A stretch of 64,000 bases of DNA, taken from contig JACPNX010000018.1 of assembly GCA_016185275.1 (NCBI GenBank), positions 62,001-126,000 of the forward strand, given 5' to 3'. The notes below the pieces were generated by a model. It ran no database searches and had not been told where the DNA came from. It was given only the letters and a program-made list of their open reading frames with translations. Position numbers and translations under genes: made by a program. The DNA comes from Actinomycetota bacterium (GTDB taxonomy: Bacteria; Actinomycetota; Acidimicrobiia; Acidimicrobiales; Iamiaceae). Positions 8,228 through 17,180 of this stretch are shown one piece after another; the stretch's first letter is position 1; each line of letters starts with the position of its first letter.

Positions 8228-9085
8228 ATGCCCAACCGCGCCCCACTCGCCCGCCCGCTCGGGCGCGCCGTGCGGATGCTGGCCGGCTTGGTCGTGGTGG
8301 TCACTGCGGCGTGCAGCTACCAGCCACCCCGGTTGGCCAGCGCCCCGCCGGTCACCACGGCTGCGCCGGCCGCGGGCGGGTCCACCGCCCCGGCGGCCGG
8401 TCTCGGTCCCACGAGCACCTCGGCGCCGGGCACGTCGGCTGCGCCCGCCACCGCCGCCGGTTGGGGTGTGGTCGACGGCGCCGGCACGATCGTCGCCACG
8501 GCCCGCTCCGGGCTGAGCGGGATCGCCGTGTTCGGCTCGCCGGGCGGTTCACGGGTGAGGACCCTCGAGAACCCCAGCGCCGAGTACGGCGTCAACCAGG
8601 TCTTCGTCGTCACCGAGCGCCAGCCCGGTTGGCTCAAGGTGATGCTGCCCGTGCGACCCAACGGCACGACGGGCTGGATCCGAGAGTCCGACGTGACGCT
8701 GGCGGCTCACGACTACCGCATCGTCGTGTCGCTGTCCGGGCACCGCTTCGCCCTGTTCCGCGCCGGCCGGCTCGTGCTCGAGGCACCTGCCGGGATCGGC
8801 CGCAGCGACCGGCCGACGCCGGGCGGCACCTACTACACGTGGGTGCTGCTCGATCCGACGCAGGACATCTACGGCGCCTACGCGTACGGGCTGTCCGGCT
8901 TCTCCGACGTGGTCACGTCGTTCAACGGAGGGCCGGGCCGGCTCGGGATCCACGGCACGAACGATCCCTCGTCCATCGGCAGGGACGTCAGCAGCGGCTG
9001 CATCCGGCTCTCGAACGAGACCGTGACCCGGCTCGTCCGCTCGATCGGACTGCCGCTCGGCGTGCCGGTCGAGGTGCGCGCCTAG
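8228..9085 (+). CDS. L,D-transpeptidase (YkuD), exported
   Basis: 285 residues. A basic N-terminus and hydrophobic stretch end in VTAAC, a plausible but weak lipobox. A Thr/Ala/Pro linker, an SH3-like region (about 95-160) and a C-terminal YkuD domain follow. The catalytic signature is present: IHGTND, then SSGCIRLSNE with the nucleophilic Cys. Such enzymes make 3-3 cross-links in peptidoglycan or attach wall proteins. ATG 8228 follows a TACCTT box by six bases, suggesting a leaderless message independent of the transporter upstream. Confidence 0.9.
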   Translation: MPNRAPLARPLGRAVRMLAGLVVVVTAACSYQPPRLASAPPVTTAAPAAGGSTAPAAGLGPTSTSAPGTSAAPATAAGWGVVDGAGTIVATARSGLSGIAVFGSPGGSRVRTLENPSAEYGVNQVFVVTERQPGWLKVMLPVRPNGTTGWIRESDVTLAAHDYRIVVSLSGHRFALFRAGRLVLEAPAGIGRSDRPTPGGTYYTWVLLDPTQDIYGAYAYGLSGFSDVVTSFNGGPGRLGIHGTNDPSSIGRDVSSGCIRLSNETVTRLVRSIGLPLGVPVEVRA

Positions 9086-9092
9086 GCCGCGC

Positions 9093-9722
9093 CTAGGTCC
9101 GCCGTACCGGCCGGTCGCGATCGCCGCCGCCGCCGCCGCCGGCGGCCGAGCCCGCGAGCCAGCCGGCCACCGCGTCGGCGATGGTGTCGTCGCTGCGCTT
9201 GGGTTCGTGGCCCTCGCCGTCGAGCCAGACGTGCGTGACGGGCCCGGGGATGGCGGCCGTGGCCGCCTCGATCTCGTCCGGGCGGCCGAACGGATCCCGG
9301 GTGCCGGCGACGAAGAGGCACGGCAGCCGCAGCGACGGGAAGTGCTCGGTGCGCATCCGCTCGGGCCTTCCCGGCGGGTGCAGCGGGTAGCTCAGCAGGA
9401 TCAGACCGGCGGCCGGCAGGCCCTCGGCCACCGCCATCGAGCACATGCGCCCGCCCATGGAGCGGCCGCCGAGCACGATCCGCTCGGCGGGCACACCGGT
9501 GCGCTGCGCCAGCGCGGACGCCTCGCCGACCACGCAGGCGACGAGCGTGGGGGCTCGATCGGGTGCACGACGGCCGGCGCGGCGGTAGGGGAAGTCGATG
9601 CGCGCCACGGGCAGCGGCGCGACGCGCTCCGCCACGGCGACCAACGTGTGGTGCTCGGCATCGGCGCCGGCACCGGGCGCCAGCACCATCGCGCCAGCCA
9701 CGCGAGATCGCCGCGGACTCAC
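9093..9722 (-). CDS. alpha/beta hydrolase of the KANSL3/TEX30-like type
   Basis: 209-residue alpha/beta hydrolase. The nucleophile elbow GGRSMGGR has the catalytic Ser at about residue 88. AGTRDPFG supplies the acid and GEGHEP the histidine. An early GAGADAEHH segment matches predicted dienelactone-hydrolase-like enzymes of the TEX30 group. GTG 9722 overlaps the TGA of the upstream J-domain gene, so translation is probably coupled. The C-terminus ends in a poly-Gly and Arg/Asp-rich tail. The substrate is unknown. Confidence 0.82.
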   Translation of the reverse strand: MSPRRSRVAGAMVLAPGAGADAEHHTLVAVAERVAPLPVARIDFPYRRAGRRAPDRAPTLVACVVGEASALAQRTGVPAERIVLGGRSMGGRMCSMAVAEGLPAAGLILLSYPLHPPGRPERMRTEHFPSLRLPCLFVAGTRDPFGRPDEIEAATAAIPGPVTHVWLDGEGHEPKRSDDTIADAVAGWLAGSAAGGGGGGDRDRPVRRT

Positions 9723-10420
9723 GACGCCAACAGGATCCGGCGGGCCTCGCTCAGCTCGGTGATGCGCTGGGCCGCGTCGTCCGCCGCTCCCCCGTGGTCC
9801 GGGTGGGCGTCGCGCAGCAGCTCGCGGAACCGGCGCTGGACGACCGCACGCCCGGGCACCGGTTCGTCGAGGCAGAGCACGCCGAGAGCCCAGGCGACCG
9901 GGTCACCGGCGCCCGCCGCGAGCCAGCCGCCGGCCACCCCTCGCCCGGTCAGGTACTCGACGAGAGCGTCGTCGCCGCCGCGCCACGCCAGACCCCGCCG
10001 CACGAGGCCCATCACGGCCGGGCGGGACGCGGGTGCCAGCATGCCGGCGGCGTAGACCGCGGCCAGCACCTGGGGGGCGGGTGACGTGCCGTCGCGGTCG
10101 TCGAGGTCGAAGCGCAACCGCTCGCCGTCGCCCGACAGCCGGTGGACGCGCCGGTTGAGACCGATCCGGTCGACCTGGAAGCGATGGCGAAGGCGAGGCT
10201 GCGGGATGCGCCGGCCCTCCTCGAGCTGGTGGGTCAGGTGGACCAGGTCGCCGCGCAGCTCCGGGTCGATGCGGTCGACGAACGCGGCCGCGATCCCGGC
10301 CAGGAGGATTCCCCCGAAGCCCGGCGCGGGCGACACGGGCAGCTCGCTGTCGCCCAGAGCGAGCCGGCGGGTGGGGGCGATCGGCCGGGACTGGAACACC
10401 TCCAGCTCGGCCAGGACCAT
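9719..10420 (-). CDS. hypothetical protein with C-terminal J-like domain
   Basis: 233 residues. The N-terminal two thirds match nothing I recognise. The last 45 or so residues resemble a truncated DnaJ domain, with RRFRELLRDAHPDHGG containing the HPD motif that stimulates Hsp70, then a helix TELSEARRILL. It may recruit DnaK to a particular client. It is expressed with the alpha/beta hydrolase through a 4-bp GTGA overlap. A TAGCGT box six bases before the ATG supports the start and a leaderless message. Confidence 0.65.
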   Translation of the reverse strand: MVLAELEVFQSRPIAPTRRLALGDSELPVSPAPGFGGILLAGIAAAFVDRIDPELRGDLVHLTHQLEEGRRIPQPRLRHRFQVDRIGLNRRVHRLSGDGERLRFDLDDRDGTSPAPQVLAAVYAAGMLAPASRPAVMGLVRRGLAWRGGDDALVEYLTGRGVAGGWLAAGAGDPVAWALGVLCLDEPVPGRAVVQRRFRELLRDAHPDHGGAADDAAQRITELSEARRILLAS

Positions 10421-10426
10421 CGCCTC

Positions 10427-10432
10427 ACGCTA
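10427..10432 (-). promoter_or_regulatory. -10 box, leaderless type
   Basis: TAGCGT on the minus strand, exactly six bases before the ATG of the J-like protein gene. Confidence 0.4.
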
Positions 10433-10574
10433 CCGGCGGCCGGCGTGCCGGGCGCTCAGAGGTGCGCGGCGCGGGCGGCCGGACCCGGTGCCCGGCGCAG
10501 GCGGCCCGAGGTGCCCGGCGCCGAGGCCAGACCTGGTGGACGCGGGCCGTGCCGGCCGCCGAGGACCGTCCGCT

Positions 10575-11417
10575 TCAGACCAGCGGGCGGACCGCGCTGC
10601 GCAGGTCGCGCGCCGCGGCCCGGACGTCGGCCTCCTCCGCGTGCTCGTCGTCCAGGAGGTCGCGCAGCGTGACCGCCCGCCCGACGATGCCGTCCCAGTC
10701 GTCGCGGTCGAAGCCGAAGGGCAGCGGCAGCGCCTCGGCCGCCGCCACCGCGTCCACGAGGCCGAGCACCGCCTCGGAGTCCTCCGTGTCGTGCAGCAGA
10801 CGGTCCGCGGCCACGAACAGATCCGAGAGGGCGTCCTGGGCGGCGAGCCCGTCGTCACCGTCGCCTTCGATCCGGCCCGCGCCGGCTTCGGCGATCACGT
10901 CCTCGACGAGGCCGTCGACGCGGTCCTCGTCCTGCGCGTACACGCTCACCACGCGGGCGTGGAGGTCGACCTCGTAGTCGATCTCGGCCTCGGCGAGCAG
11001 TTCGCCGAGACGGTCGAGGACAGGTTGCTCCCAGTCGGTGAGGTCGTAGTCGACCTGCTCCCGGTCGCCGTCGAGGCCCGGCCGCGCCCGGAGCAGGGCG
11101 TCGTCGACCTGGTCGACGAGCTCGTCCACCGTGTCCTCGTCGCCCGCCGCGACCACCAGAGCGCCGGCCTCCCACACGTGCGTCACGCCGGCGGTGGTCA
11201 GCAGGCCGTCGAGCATCACCCGGGCCCCGTTGCCCCACTCCTCGAAGGAGTAGACGATCTGGCCTTCACCGGGCTCGGCGCCTCCCTCCGCGCCCTCACC
11301 GGCCTGAGCGCCCGCCGCCGGCTCCTCGTCGGCCACCAGCGGCACCCCGCAGTCGGAGCACGACTGCACCGAGGCGACGTAGCCGGCACCACACTCCGGG
11401 CAGGTCTTCACGGGCAC
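10575..11417 (-). CDS. zinc-ribbon protein with acidic alpha/beta repeats
   Basis: 280 residues. The N-terminus carries a double-Cys zinc ribbon, CPECG and CSDCG, spaced by about 14 residues. An acidic Ala/Gly/Glu linker follows, then two similar modules, each containing a stretch like FEEWGNGARVMLDGLL or LTDWEQPVLDRLGELL followed by a short beta segment. These resemble DUF2007-like signal-transducing domains, which is a weak match. The C-terminus is helical and acidic. GTG 11417 is preceded by TACCAT six bases away. Function unknown. Confidence 0.68.
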   Translation of the reverse strand: MPVKTCPECGAGYVASVQSCSDCGVPLVADEEPAAGAQAGEGAEGGAEPGEGQIVYSFEEWGNGARVMLDGLLTTAGVTHVWEAGALVVAAGDEDTVDELVDQVDDALLRARPGLDGDREQVDYDLTDWEQPVLDRLGELLAEAEIDYEVDLHARVVSVYAQDEDRVDGLVEDVIAEAGAGRIEGDGDDGLAAQDALSDLFVAADRLLHDTEDSEAVLGLVDAVAAAEALPLPFGFDRDDWDGIVGRAVTLRDLLDDEHAEEADVRAAARDLRSAVRPLV

Positions 11418-11423
11418 GGCCGG

Positions 11424-11429
11424 ATGGTA
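11424..11429 (-). promoter_or_regulatory. -10 box, leaderless type
   Basis: TACCAT on the minus strand, six bases before the GTG start of the zinc-ribbon gene. Confidence 0.4.
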
Positions 11430-11511
11430 CGCGCTCGGGCCGCAGCGCTCGGCCGCATCGCCGGTGCCCGGGCCGCGCGGAGGCGACCCGGGCGCTCGAG
11501 GCGAACGCGAC

Positions 11512-11913
11512 CTACGGCGTCACCGAGGCGTTCCAGGTCCGCCAGTTGGCCTGGGACGTGCTGGTGCCTCCCGCCGTCCACTGCGAGGTGACCCAGACCT
11601 GGCCCACCGTTCCGCCGGTGGCCGCGGCCGGGTCGGGGGTGGCCGCGGCGTAGTCGCCCCAGCGGCACGCCGCCGCGCGGACGCAGTCGAAGCCGACGTA
11701 CGGCTGCGTCGACGCCCGGATGGTGATGCCGGTCGACTGCGCGCCGGCACCGACCTTCGAGACGGCCCGGATGCGGGGGAAGACGGTCGCGCTGGACTGG
11801 TCGAACGTCATCACCATGCCGGAACCGAACAGCGACGAGCCGCCGCCGACGCACCGATCGGGCGAGATGGCGACGCGCCGATCGGGCGACGAGCGCGGAA
11901 CGGAACGACCTCA
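11512..11913 (-). pseudogene. C-terminal remnant of a large secreted protein
   Basis: The 101-residue frame ending at 11512 carries a tail seen at the end of big exported actinobacterial proteins: two Cys in FDCVRAAACRWGDYAAATPDP, then VGQVWVTSQW and a terminal NWRTW. No start codon is found in frame upstream of an internal GTG/ATG cluster near 11817, although the frame stays open. A different frame begins at ATG 11913 with MRSFRSALVA, basic and signal-like. This suggests loss of most of the gene plus a frameshift. A short direct repeat containing CGATCGGGCGA lies in the upstream part. A short functional exported peptide is the alternative. Confidence 0.4.
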
Positions 11914-12011
11914 TCGCGCCTCCCCTCGGGCGCGCGCCCTGCGCCATCACCGGCGGGGAGCCTCCCGCCATCCCGAGCCGGGTGCCATCGCGACCGTCGG
12001 GCGCCGAGCGG

Positions 12012-13643
12012 TCAGAGAACTGGCGTCTCGACGTGGCGGCCGAAGACGTCGGCCAGCGCGTCCATGATCTCGCCCTCGGTCGCATAGGTGCGTACGGCGT
12101 CGATCAGCGCGGGCATCAGGTTGACCTCGGGATCGGCAGCCTCGCGGCGCAGCCGCCCGAGGGCATCGTGCACCGCAGCACCGTCCCGGTCGGCCTTGAC
12201 CGCCTGCAGGCGCTTGATCTGCGCCTGCTCCTGCTCGGCGGCGATCCGCAGGATGTCGAGGGCGTCGTCGTCGGAGCCCTCGGTGAAGCGGTTGACGCCC
12301 ACGACGACCCGGCGGCCGTCGTTGACGCGCCGCTCCAGCTCGTAGGCGGAGTCGGCGATCGCGGACTGGAACCAGCCGTCGTCGAGGCTGGCGTAGACGC
12401 CCTCGAGGATCGATCCCGCGCCCTTGGCGTCGAGGGCGGCGAAGATCTCCTCCGCCTGCCGCTCGACCTCGTCGGTCAGCGCCTCGACGAACCAGGACCC
12501 GCCGAGGGGATCCGCCACGTGGGGGACTCCCGTCTCGTGGGCGATCACCTGCTGGGTGCGCAACGCGAGGCGCGCCGCCTTCTCGGTCGGCAGTGCCAGG
12601 GCCTCGTCCATCGAGTTGGTGTGCAGGCTCTGGGTGCCGCCGAGCACGCCGGCGAGTGCCTCGATCGCCGTGCGGGCGATGTTGACCTCGGGTTGCTGCG
12701 CGGTGAGCGACACGCCGGCGGTCTGCGTGTGGAACCGCAGCCGCAGCGACCGCTCGTCCCGGGCGCCGTACCGGTCGCGCATCCAGCGGGCCCAGATGCG
12801 CCGGGCCGCGCGGTACTTGGCGATCTCTTCGAAGAAGTCGATGTGGGCGTTGAAGAAGAACGAGAGCCGGGGGGCGAACGTGTCGACGTCGAGCCCGGCC
12901 GAGCGGGCCAGCTCCACGTAGGCGAACCCGTTGGCCAGCGTGAAGGCCAGCTCCTGCACCGCCGTGGAGCCCGCCTCGCGGATGTGGTAGCCGGAGATCG
13001 AGACGGGATGCCAGCGGGGCATCTCGGCCGTGCAGAAGCGGATCGTGTCGCGCACCAGGCGCATCGAGGGCCGCGGCGGGAAGACGAACTCCTTCTGCGC
13101 CTGGTACTCCTTCAAGATGTCGTTCTGGAGGGTGCCGCCCAGCCGCGACCGCTCCACCCCCGACTCCTCCGCCGTGGCCACGTACATGGCCAGCAGCACC
13201 GCCGCCGGCGAGTTGATGGTCATCGACGTGGTGACCGCGCCGAGGTCGATCCCGGAGAACAGCTCCTCGACGTCGGCCAGCGTGTCGACCGCGACGCCGC
13301 ACTTGCCGACCTCGCCTTCGCTGAGCGGATCGTCGCTGTCGCGGCCCATCAGCGTCGGAAGATCGAAGGCGGTGGACAGGCCGTCGCCGCCCGCGGCCAG
13401 GATGGACCGGAAGCGCCCGTTCGTGTCCGTCGCCGTGCCGAACCCGGCGAACATGCGCATGGTCCACAGCTTCGATCGGTACATCGACGCGTACGGGCCG
13501 CGGGTGTACGGGAAGGCGCCGGGGAACTCGCGGCCGTCGGGCCCGTAGACCCCGTCGAGGGGGATGCCGGACATGGTGCTGAACTCGACGTCACGGCGGG
13601 GGGCCTCGTCGTACTGGGCCTTCCACTCGTCACGGGCGGTCAT
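12012..13643 (-). CDS. acyl-CoA mutase large subunit, methylmalonyl-CoA mutase family
   Basis: 543 residues comprising only the TIM-barrel catalytic domain of the B12-dependent acyl-CoA mutases. Family stretches seen are TRGPYASMYRSKLWTMRMFAGFGTA, GLSTAFDLPTLMG, SMTINSPAAVLLAMYV, GTLQNDILKEYQAQKEF, SISGYHIREAGSTAVQE and QQPEVNIARTAIEALA. The cobalamin-binding domain with DxHxxG is missing, so a separate small subunit must exist elsewhere. Positions after GPY differ from canonical methylmalonyl-CoA mutase (SMYRSKLW instead of TMYAFRPW-like), so the substrate may be another branched acyl-CoA. ATG 13643 starts the conserved N-terminus. The MeaB-like GTPase at 3.3-4.3 kb is the likely chaperone. 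Confidence 0.88.
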   Translation of the reverse strand: MTARDEWKAQYDEAPRRDVEFSTMSGIPLDGVYGPDGREFPGAFPYTRGPYASMYRSKLWTMRMFAGFGTATDTNGRFRSILAAGGDGLSTAFDLPTLMGRDSDDPLSEGEVGKCGVAVDTLADVEELFSGIDLGAVTTSMTINSPAAVLLAMYVATAEESGVERSRLGGTLQNDILKEYQAQKEFVFPPRPSMRLVRDTIRFCTAEMPRWHPVSISGYHIREAGSTAVQELAFTLANGFAYVELARSAGLDVDTFAPRLSFFFNAHIDFFEEIAKYRAARRIWARWMRDRYGARDERSLRLRFHTQTAGVSLTAQQPEVNIARTAIEALAGVLGGTQSLHTNSMDEALALPTEKAARLALRTQQVIAHETGVPHVADPLGGSWFVEALTDEVERQAEEIFAALDAKGAGSILEGVYASLDDGWFQSAIADSAYELERRVNDGRRVVVGVNRFTEGSDDDALDILRIAAEQEQAQIKRLQAVKADRDGAAVHDALGRLRREAADPEVNLMPALIDAVRTYATEGEIMDALADVFGRHVETPVL

Positions 13644-13947
13644 GGCAGGGAGTCTCGCGCCCGGACGGCCGCCGGTCGCCTCCCAGCGCCCGGTACGTCC
13701 CCGGCTGCGACGGGTGGCGCGGGCCGGACCCCACCCCGTTTGGCGGGCCGGGCCCCCACTCTGTCGGCGGGCCGGACCCCACTCTGTCGGCGGGCCGGAC
13801 CCCACACCGTTGGCGGGCCAGGCCCCACACGGTTCCGGGCCGGGCCCCACACGGTTCTGATCGCGGCAAGCGCCGCGTGGCCCGCCCGTGTGCACTCAGA
13901 ACGCGGGGACCACTCGCGGGCGCTGTTTCGATTGCAGAAAGCGCCGC
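13644..13947. other. repeat-rich intergenic region
   Basis: About 300 bp without a credible gene between the mutase start and the Ppx/GppA stop. It holds a 23-bp minisatellite and a long-range inverted repeat that reaches into the 3' end of the Ppx gene. No clear promoter for the mutase was found in it. Confidence 0.6.
13716..13859. repeat. 23-bp degenerate minisatellite, about six units
   Basis: Units close to GGCGGGCCGGACCCCACTC plus four bases recur with a period of 22-25 bp. Two adjacent units (from about 13742 to 13790) are nearly identical and the outer ones are degenerate. There are no spacers, so this is not a CRISPR array. Confidence 0.75.
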
Positions 13948-13973
13948 TCAGGGACCACTGGCGCGATCAGAAC
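13854..13973. repeat. 12-bp inverted repeat bounding a 120-bp element
   Basis: GTTCTGATCGCG at 13854-13865 and its exact complement at 13962-13973. The left arm is followed by a small hairpin CGCGGC-AAGC-GCCGCG (13862-13877). The right part overlaps the last codons of the Ppx/GppA gene. It resembles a small palindromic mobile element; no target duplication was seen. Confidence 0.5.
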
Positions 13974-15759
13974 GGCGGCCCGGTCGCACCGGACCGTCAG
14001 AGTTGGCCGGACCGCCAGACGTTGCCGGGGAGGCAGACGTAGCTGCCGAACCCAAGGTTGCCGACGCAGCGGGGGCGACGGCCAGGACGACCCGCACCGG
14101 TGCGCCGAGCACGGCCTCGAGCAAGCCCGTGCGCTCGGACGCCGTGGCGATCTCGAGCGAGGGGTCAGCGCCGACCGTCGGCACGACCTCGACCACGACG
14201 GCGCCGTCGGCCACGCCGTCGACCTCGACCACGACCGCCGGCACGACCTCGACCACGACCTCGCCGTCGTCGTCGCCCGCGCCGTCGCCCGCGCCGTCGA
14301 CCGCGTCCTCGCCGTCGCCGGCGCCGTCCTCGTCGCGCTGGGACACGCGCACGGCGGACACGGCGCGGTCGTGGCCGTGGTCGAGGGCGATGGCGATCCG
14401 CAGGATCCCGGCCAGCGCCCGCACCACCCGCTGCGCCTCGGCGTCGAGCACGGCGAACTCCGGGTGGCTCGCCTTCGGTGCGCTCTTGCGGTGGTACCGG
14501 GCGACGAGGGCGATCAGCTCGATCTCGCGGTCGGTGAAGCCGAGCAGCCGGTCGCTGTTGCGGATCACGTAGTAGCTGTGCTTGTGGTGCCCGTCGTGCG
14601 ACACGACGAGGCCGACGTTGGCCAGGAGGGCGGCCGCCTCGAGGATGTCGCGCCACGACGGGTCGAGCCCGTGGCGTCCGGCGGTGGCGTCGAAGAGCTG
14701 CAGGGCGAGCGTCGCGACCCAGGTCGAGTGAGCCGGGTCGTCGTCGAAGGCGTCGGCGACGTGGCGCACGCTGGCCCGGGCCACGTCCGTCAGATGGCGC
14801 AGCGTGCCCTCGCGCGAGCGCTGGAGGGTGTCGAGCAACACGCCCTCCCGCAGCGCGGCCTCACTGAACACGACGCTGTCCATGCCGAAGGCTCGGATCA
14901 CCTCGTCGAGGATGAGCGATCCCGCGAGGACGATGTCGACGCGCTTGGGCTCGATGCCGTCCACGCCGCCGAGCGTCCCCTCGCACGCGGCCCGAGCGAT
15001 CTCCGCGGTCACCGCGGCGATCGCCTCAGCGCTCGTGACGACGCCGTTCCAGGTCCGCAGCGGTTCCCGGTCGCCGCGGTGCGCCAGCCTGACGACCTGC
15101 TCGGCCGTCCCCGACGACGCGACCGCGACCTCGAAGCCGTGGCGTTCCACCGCCGGCCGGAACGGCCGCAACATGGCCCTGATGTGCCGGCGGCAGTGAT
15201 CGACGGCCGCCTCCGTGGCGGCACCGTCGGGGAAGAAGCGCCCGGTGAGGCGCACCGCCCCGAGCTTCAGGCTCCGGGCGGCCAGCACCTCGCCCCGCTC
15301 GCCGACGAGCAGTTCGGTGCTGCCACCACCGATGTCGCACAGCAGCAGGCGGCGGTCGAACACCGGAAGGGCCTGGAGGACGCCGAGGTGGATGAGGCGG
15401 GCCTCCTCCACGCCGGAGATCACCTCCACCTCGACGCCGGCGTCGCGGCGCGCGCGGGCGAGGAAGTCGTCGTGGTTGGCGGCCTCGCGCACGGCCGACG
15501 TGGCCACGGCCCGCACCGTCGCCCGGTGCGCGTCGGCCACGGCGCGCAGGCGGGCCAGCGCGTCGACCCCGCGCTCGATGGCGTCGGGCTCGAGCTGCTT
15601 CATGTCGCCAGGCCCGTGGCCGAGTCGCACGACGTGCTTTTCGCGGGCCACGACCTCGAAGCGGTCGGCGCCCGTCACCCGGGCGACGACCAGGTGGATC
15701 GAGTTGGTGCCGACGTCGATGGCGGCGAGCGTCTCGGGCGTCGTGAGGCTCGAAGCCAT
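13948..15759 (-). CDS. Ppx/GppA family phosphatase with acidic insert
   Basis: 603 residues. The N-terminal ASKHA fold has [15 protein letters not shown], the [11 protein letters not shown] phosphate loop and SGTAEQV. An HD-like C-terminal half follows ([24 protein letters not shown]). These enzymes hydrolyse polyphosphate or pppGpp. The C-terminal beta domain is interrupted at about residues 475-530 by a low-complexity Asp/Gly/Ala/Val stretch with repeated VVVEV blocks, after which family-like sequence resumes briefly. The tail is Ala/Ser/Gly-rich. ATG 15759 is preceded by TAGCCT at 8 bases. Exopolyphosphatase is more likely than guanosine pentaphosphatase, but this is not settled. Confidence 0.85.
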   Translation of the reverse strand: MASSLTTPETLAAIDVGTNSIHLVVARVTGADRFEVVAREKHVVRLGHGPGDMKQLEPDAIERGVDALARLRAVADAHRATVRAVATSAVREAANHDDFLARARRDAGVEVEVISGVEEARLIHLGVLQALPVFDRRLLLCDIGGGSTELLVGERGEVLAARSLKLGAVRLTGRFFPDGAATEAAVDHCRRHIRAMLRPFRPAVERHGFEVAVASSGTAEQVVRLAHRGDREPLRTWNGVVTSAEAIAAVTAEIARAACEGTLGGVDGIEPKRVDIVLAGSLILDEVIRAFGMDSVVFSEAALREGVLLDTLQRSREGTLRHLTDVARASVRHVADAFDDDPAHSTWVATLALQLFDATAGRHGLDPSWRDILEAAALLANVGLVVSHDGHHKHSYYVIRNSDRLLGFTDREIELIALVARYHRKSAPKASHPEFAVLDAEAQRVVRALAGILRIAIALDHGHDRAVSAVRVSQRDEDGAGDGEDAVDGAGDGAGDDDGEVVVEVVPAVVVEVDGVADGAVVVEVVPTVGADPSLEIATASERTGLLEAVLGAPVRVVLAVAPAASATLGSAATSASPATSGGPANSDGPVRPGRRSDRASGP

Positions 15760-15767
15760 GGGCGCCG

Positions 15768-15773
15768 AGGCTA
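15768..15773 (-). promoter_or_regulatory. -10 box of the Ppx/GppA gene
   Basis: TAGCCT on the minus strand, eight bases before the ATG at 15759; leaderless-type spacing. Confidence 0.38.
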
Positions 15774-15796
15774 CCGGGGCCTCGCGCGCCGCCAAC

Positions 15797-15802
15797 TAGG
15801 GT
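15797..15802 (+). promoter_or_regulatory. -10 box of glpX
   Basis: TAGGGT on the plus strand, eight bases before the glpX ATG. It is divergent from the Ppx/GppA promoter only 24 bp away. Confidence 0.38.
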
Positions 15803-15810
15803 CGACGGCC

Positions 15811-16806
15811 ATGACCAGGGAGAGGCAGGTGCCGACGCGCAACTTCGCACTCGAGCTCGTCCGCGTCACCGAAGCAGCGGCCATGGCCGCCTCGCGGTGG
15901 ATGGGCCGCGGCGACAAGAACGGGGCGGACGGCGCGGCGGTGGAGGCCATGCGGGTCGTGCTGTCGACGGTGCCCATGGACGGCGTGGTGGTCATCGGCG
16001 AGGGCGAGAAGGACGAGGCGCCGATGCTCTACAACGGCGAGCGCATCGGCGACGGCACCCCCCCGGAGACCGACATCGCGGTCGATCCCGTCGAGGGCAC
16101 GACGCTCACGTCGCTCGGCCGCGGCAACGCCATCTCGGTCATCGCCCTCAGCGACCGGGGCACCATGTTCGATCCCGGTCCCTGCGTCTACATGGAGAAG
16201 GTGGCGGCCGGACCCGAGGCGGCCGGCGCCATCGACGTCACCAAGTCGGCCACCGAGAACCTGCACCTCGTGGCCGAGGCCAAGCAGGAACACGTGAGCG
16301 ACGTGACCGCGGTGATCCTCGACCGGCCCCGCCACGAGGAGCTGATCGCCGAGGTGCGCGAAGCCGGCGCGCGCATCCGCCTCATCCCCGACGGAGACGT
16401 CATCGGCGCCGTGTCGACCGCTTGGCCGGACACGGGCGCCGACATCCTGTTCGGCATCGGCGGCACCCCGGAGGGTGTGATCGCCGCCGCCGCCATGAAG
16501 TGCATGGGAGGCGCCATCCAGGGCCGGCTCTGGCCCCGCAACGAATCCGAGCGCAAGGCCGCCATCGCCGCCGGCTACGACCTCGACCGGGTGCTCGGCA
16601 CCGACGACCTGGTGCAGGGCGACAACTGCTTCTTCGCGGTCACCGGGATCACCGACGGCGAGGTGCTCAAGGGCGTCCACTACGACGCCAGGGGCTGCAC
16701 GACCCAGTCGCTGGTGATGCGGTCGAAGTCGGGCACGACGCGGCTCATCAACGCGCGCCACAAGCTCTCGAAGCTGCGATCCTTCAGTGCCGTGGAGTTC
16801 GGATGA
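15811..16806 (+). CDS. glpX: class II fructose-1,6-bisphosphatase
   Basis: 331 residues, normal GlpX length. It removes the 1-phosphate of fructose-1,6-bisphosphate in gluconeogenesis. Metal and substrate motifs are clear: [15 protein letters not shown], the DPVEGTT metal site, then [14 protein letters not shown] and [13 protein letters not shown]. The ATG follows a TAGGGT box by eight bases. Its TGA overlaps the ATG of the arsC-like gene by four bases, so the two are co-translated. This is the main Actinobacteria-type FBPase. Confidence 0.96.
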   Translation: MTRERQVPTRNFALELVRVTEAAAMAASRWMGRGDKNGADGAAVEAMRVVLSTVPMDGVVVIGEGEKDEAPMLYNGERIGDGTPPETDIAVDPVEGTTLTSLGRGNAISVIALSDRGTMFDPGPCVYMEKVAAGPEAAGAIDVTKSATENLHLVAEAKQEHVSDVTAVILDRPRHEELIAEVREAGARIRLIPDGDVIGAVSTAWPDTGADILFGIGGTPEGVIAAAAMKCMGGAIQGRLWPRNESERKAAIAAGYDLDRVLGTDDLVQGDNCFFAVTGITDGEVLKGVHYDARGCTTQSLVMRSKSGTTRLINARHKLSKLRSFSAVEFG

Positions 16807-17180
16807 TCGCGCGGACCAACGGCGTCACGATCTTCCACAACCCGCGGTGCTCGAAGTCCCGGGGCGCCTGCGAGCTGCTGGGCGAGCACGGCGTCGAGGC
16901 GAACGTGCGCGAGTACCTCAAGCAACCGCCCACCCGGCACGAGCTCGAGGACCTCATGCGGATGCTCGGCATCGACGACCCGAGACGGATGGTGCGCACG
17001 GGCGAGGACGCGTACCGCGAGCTCGGTCTGGCCGAGGCCGATCGAGACGAGCTCCTCGACGCGATGGTCGCCCATCCGATCCTGATCGAGCGTCCCATCG
17101 TGATCCGGGGCGACCGGGCCGTCATCGCCCGCCCGCCCGAGCGCCTGCTCGACCTGCTGGACCTGCTGGGCACGGCCTGA
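16803..17180 (+). CDS. arsC: ArsC/Spx family thioredoxin-fold reductase
   Basis: 125 residues of the glutaredoxin-linked ArsC fold. The N-terminal active site reads [15 protein letters not shown], with the CxxS arrangement typical of E. coli-type arsenate reductases. A basic [21 protein letters not shown] region follows and supplies the anion-binding arginine. It is translationally coupled to glpX by an ATGA overlap. Without an ars operon nearby, arsenate reduction is only the family-level assignment. A housekeeping YffB/ArsC-like role is possible. Confidence 0.85.
   Translation: MIARTNGVTIFHNPRCSKSRGACELLGEHGVEANVREYLKQPPTRHELEDLMRMLGIDDPRRMVRTGEDAYRELGLAEADRDELLDAMVAHPILIERPIVIRGDRAVIARPPERLLDLLDLLGTA

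Noticed and set aside
13716-13859. Possible CRISPR array
   Set aside because: The repeats are directly adjacent, degenerate, without unique spacers, and no cas genes are present in the window.
16803-17180. Arsenic resistance operon
   Set aside because: Only a single ArsC-fold protein is present. It is coupled to glpX, and no arsR, arsB or acr3 gene is nearby.
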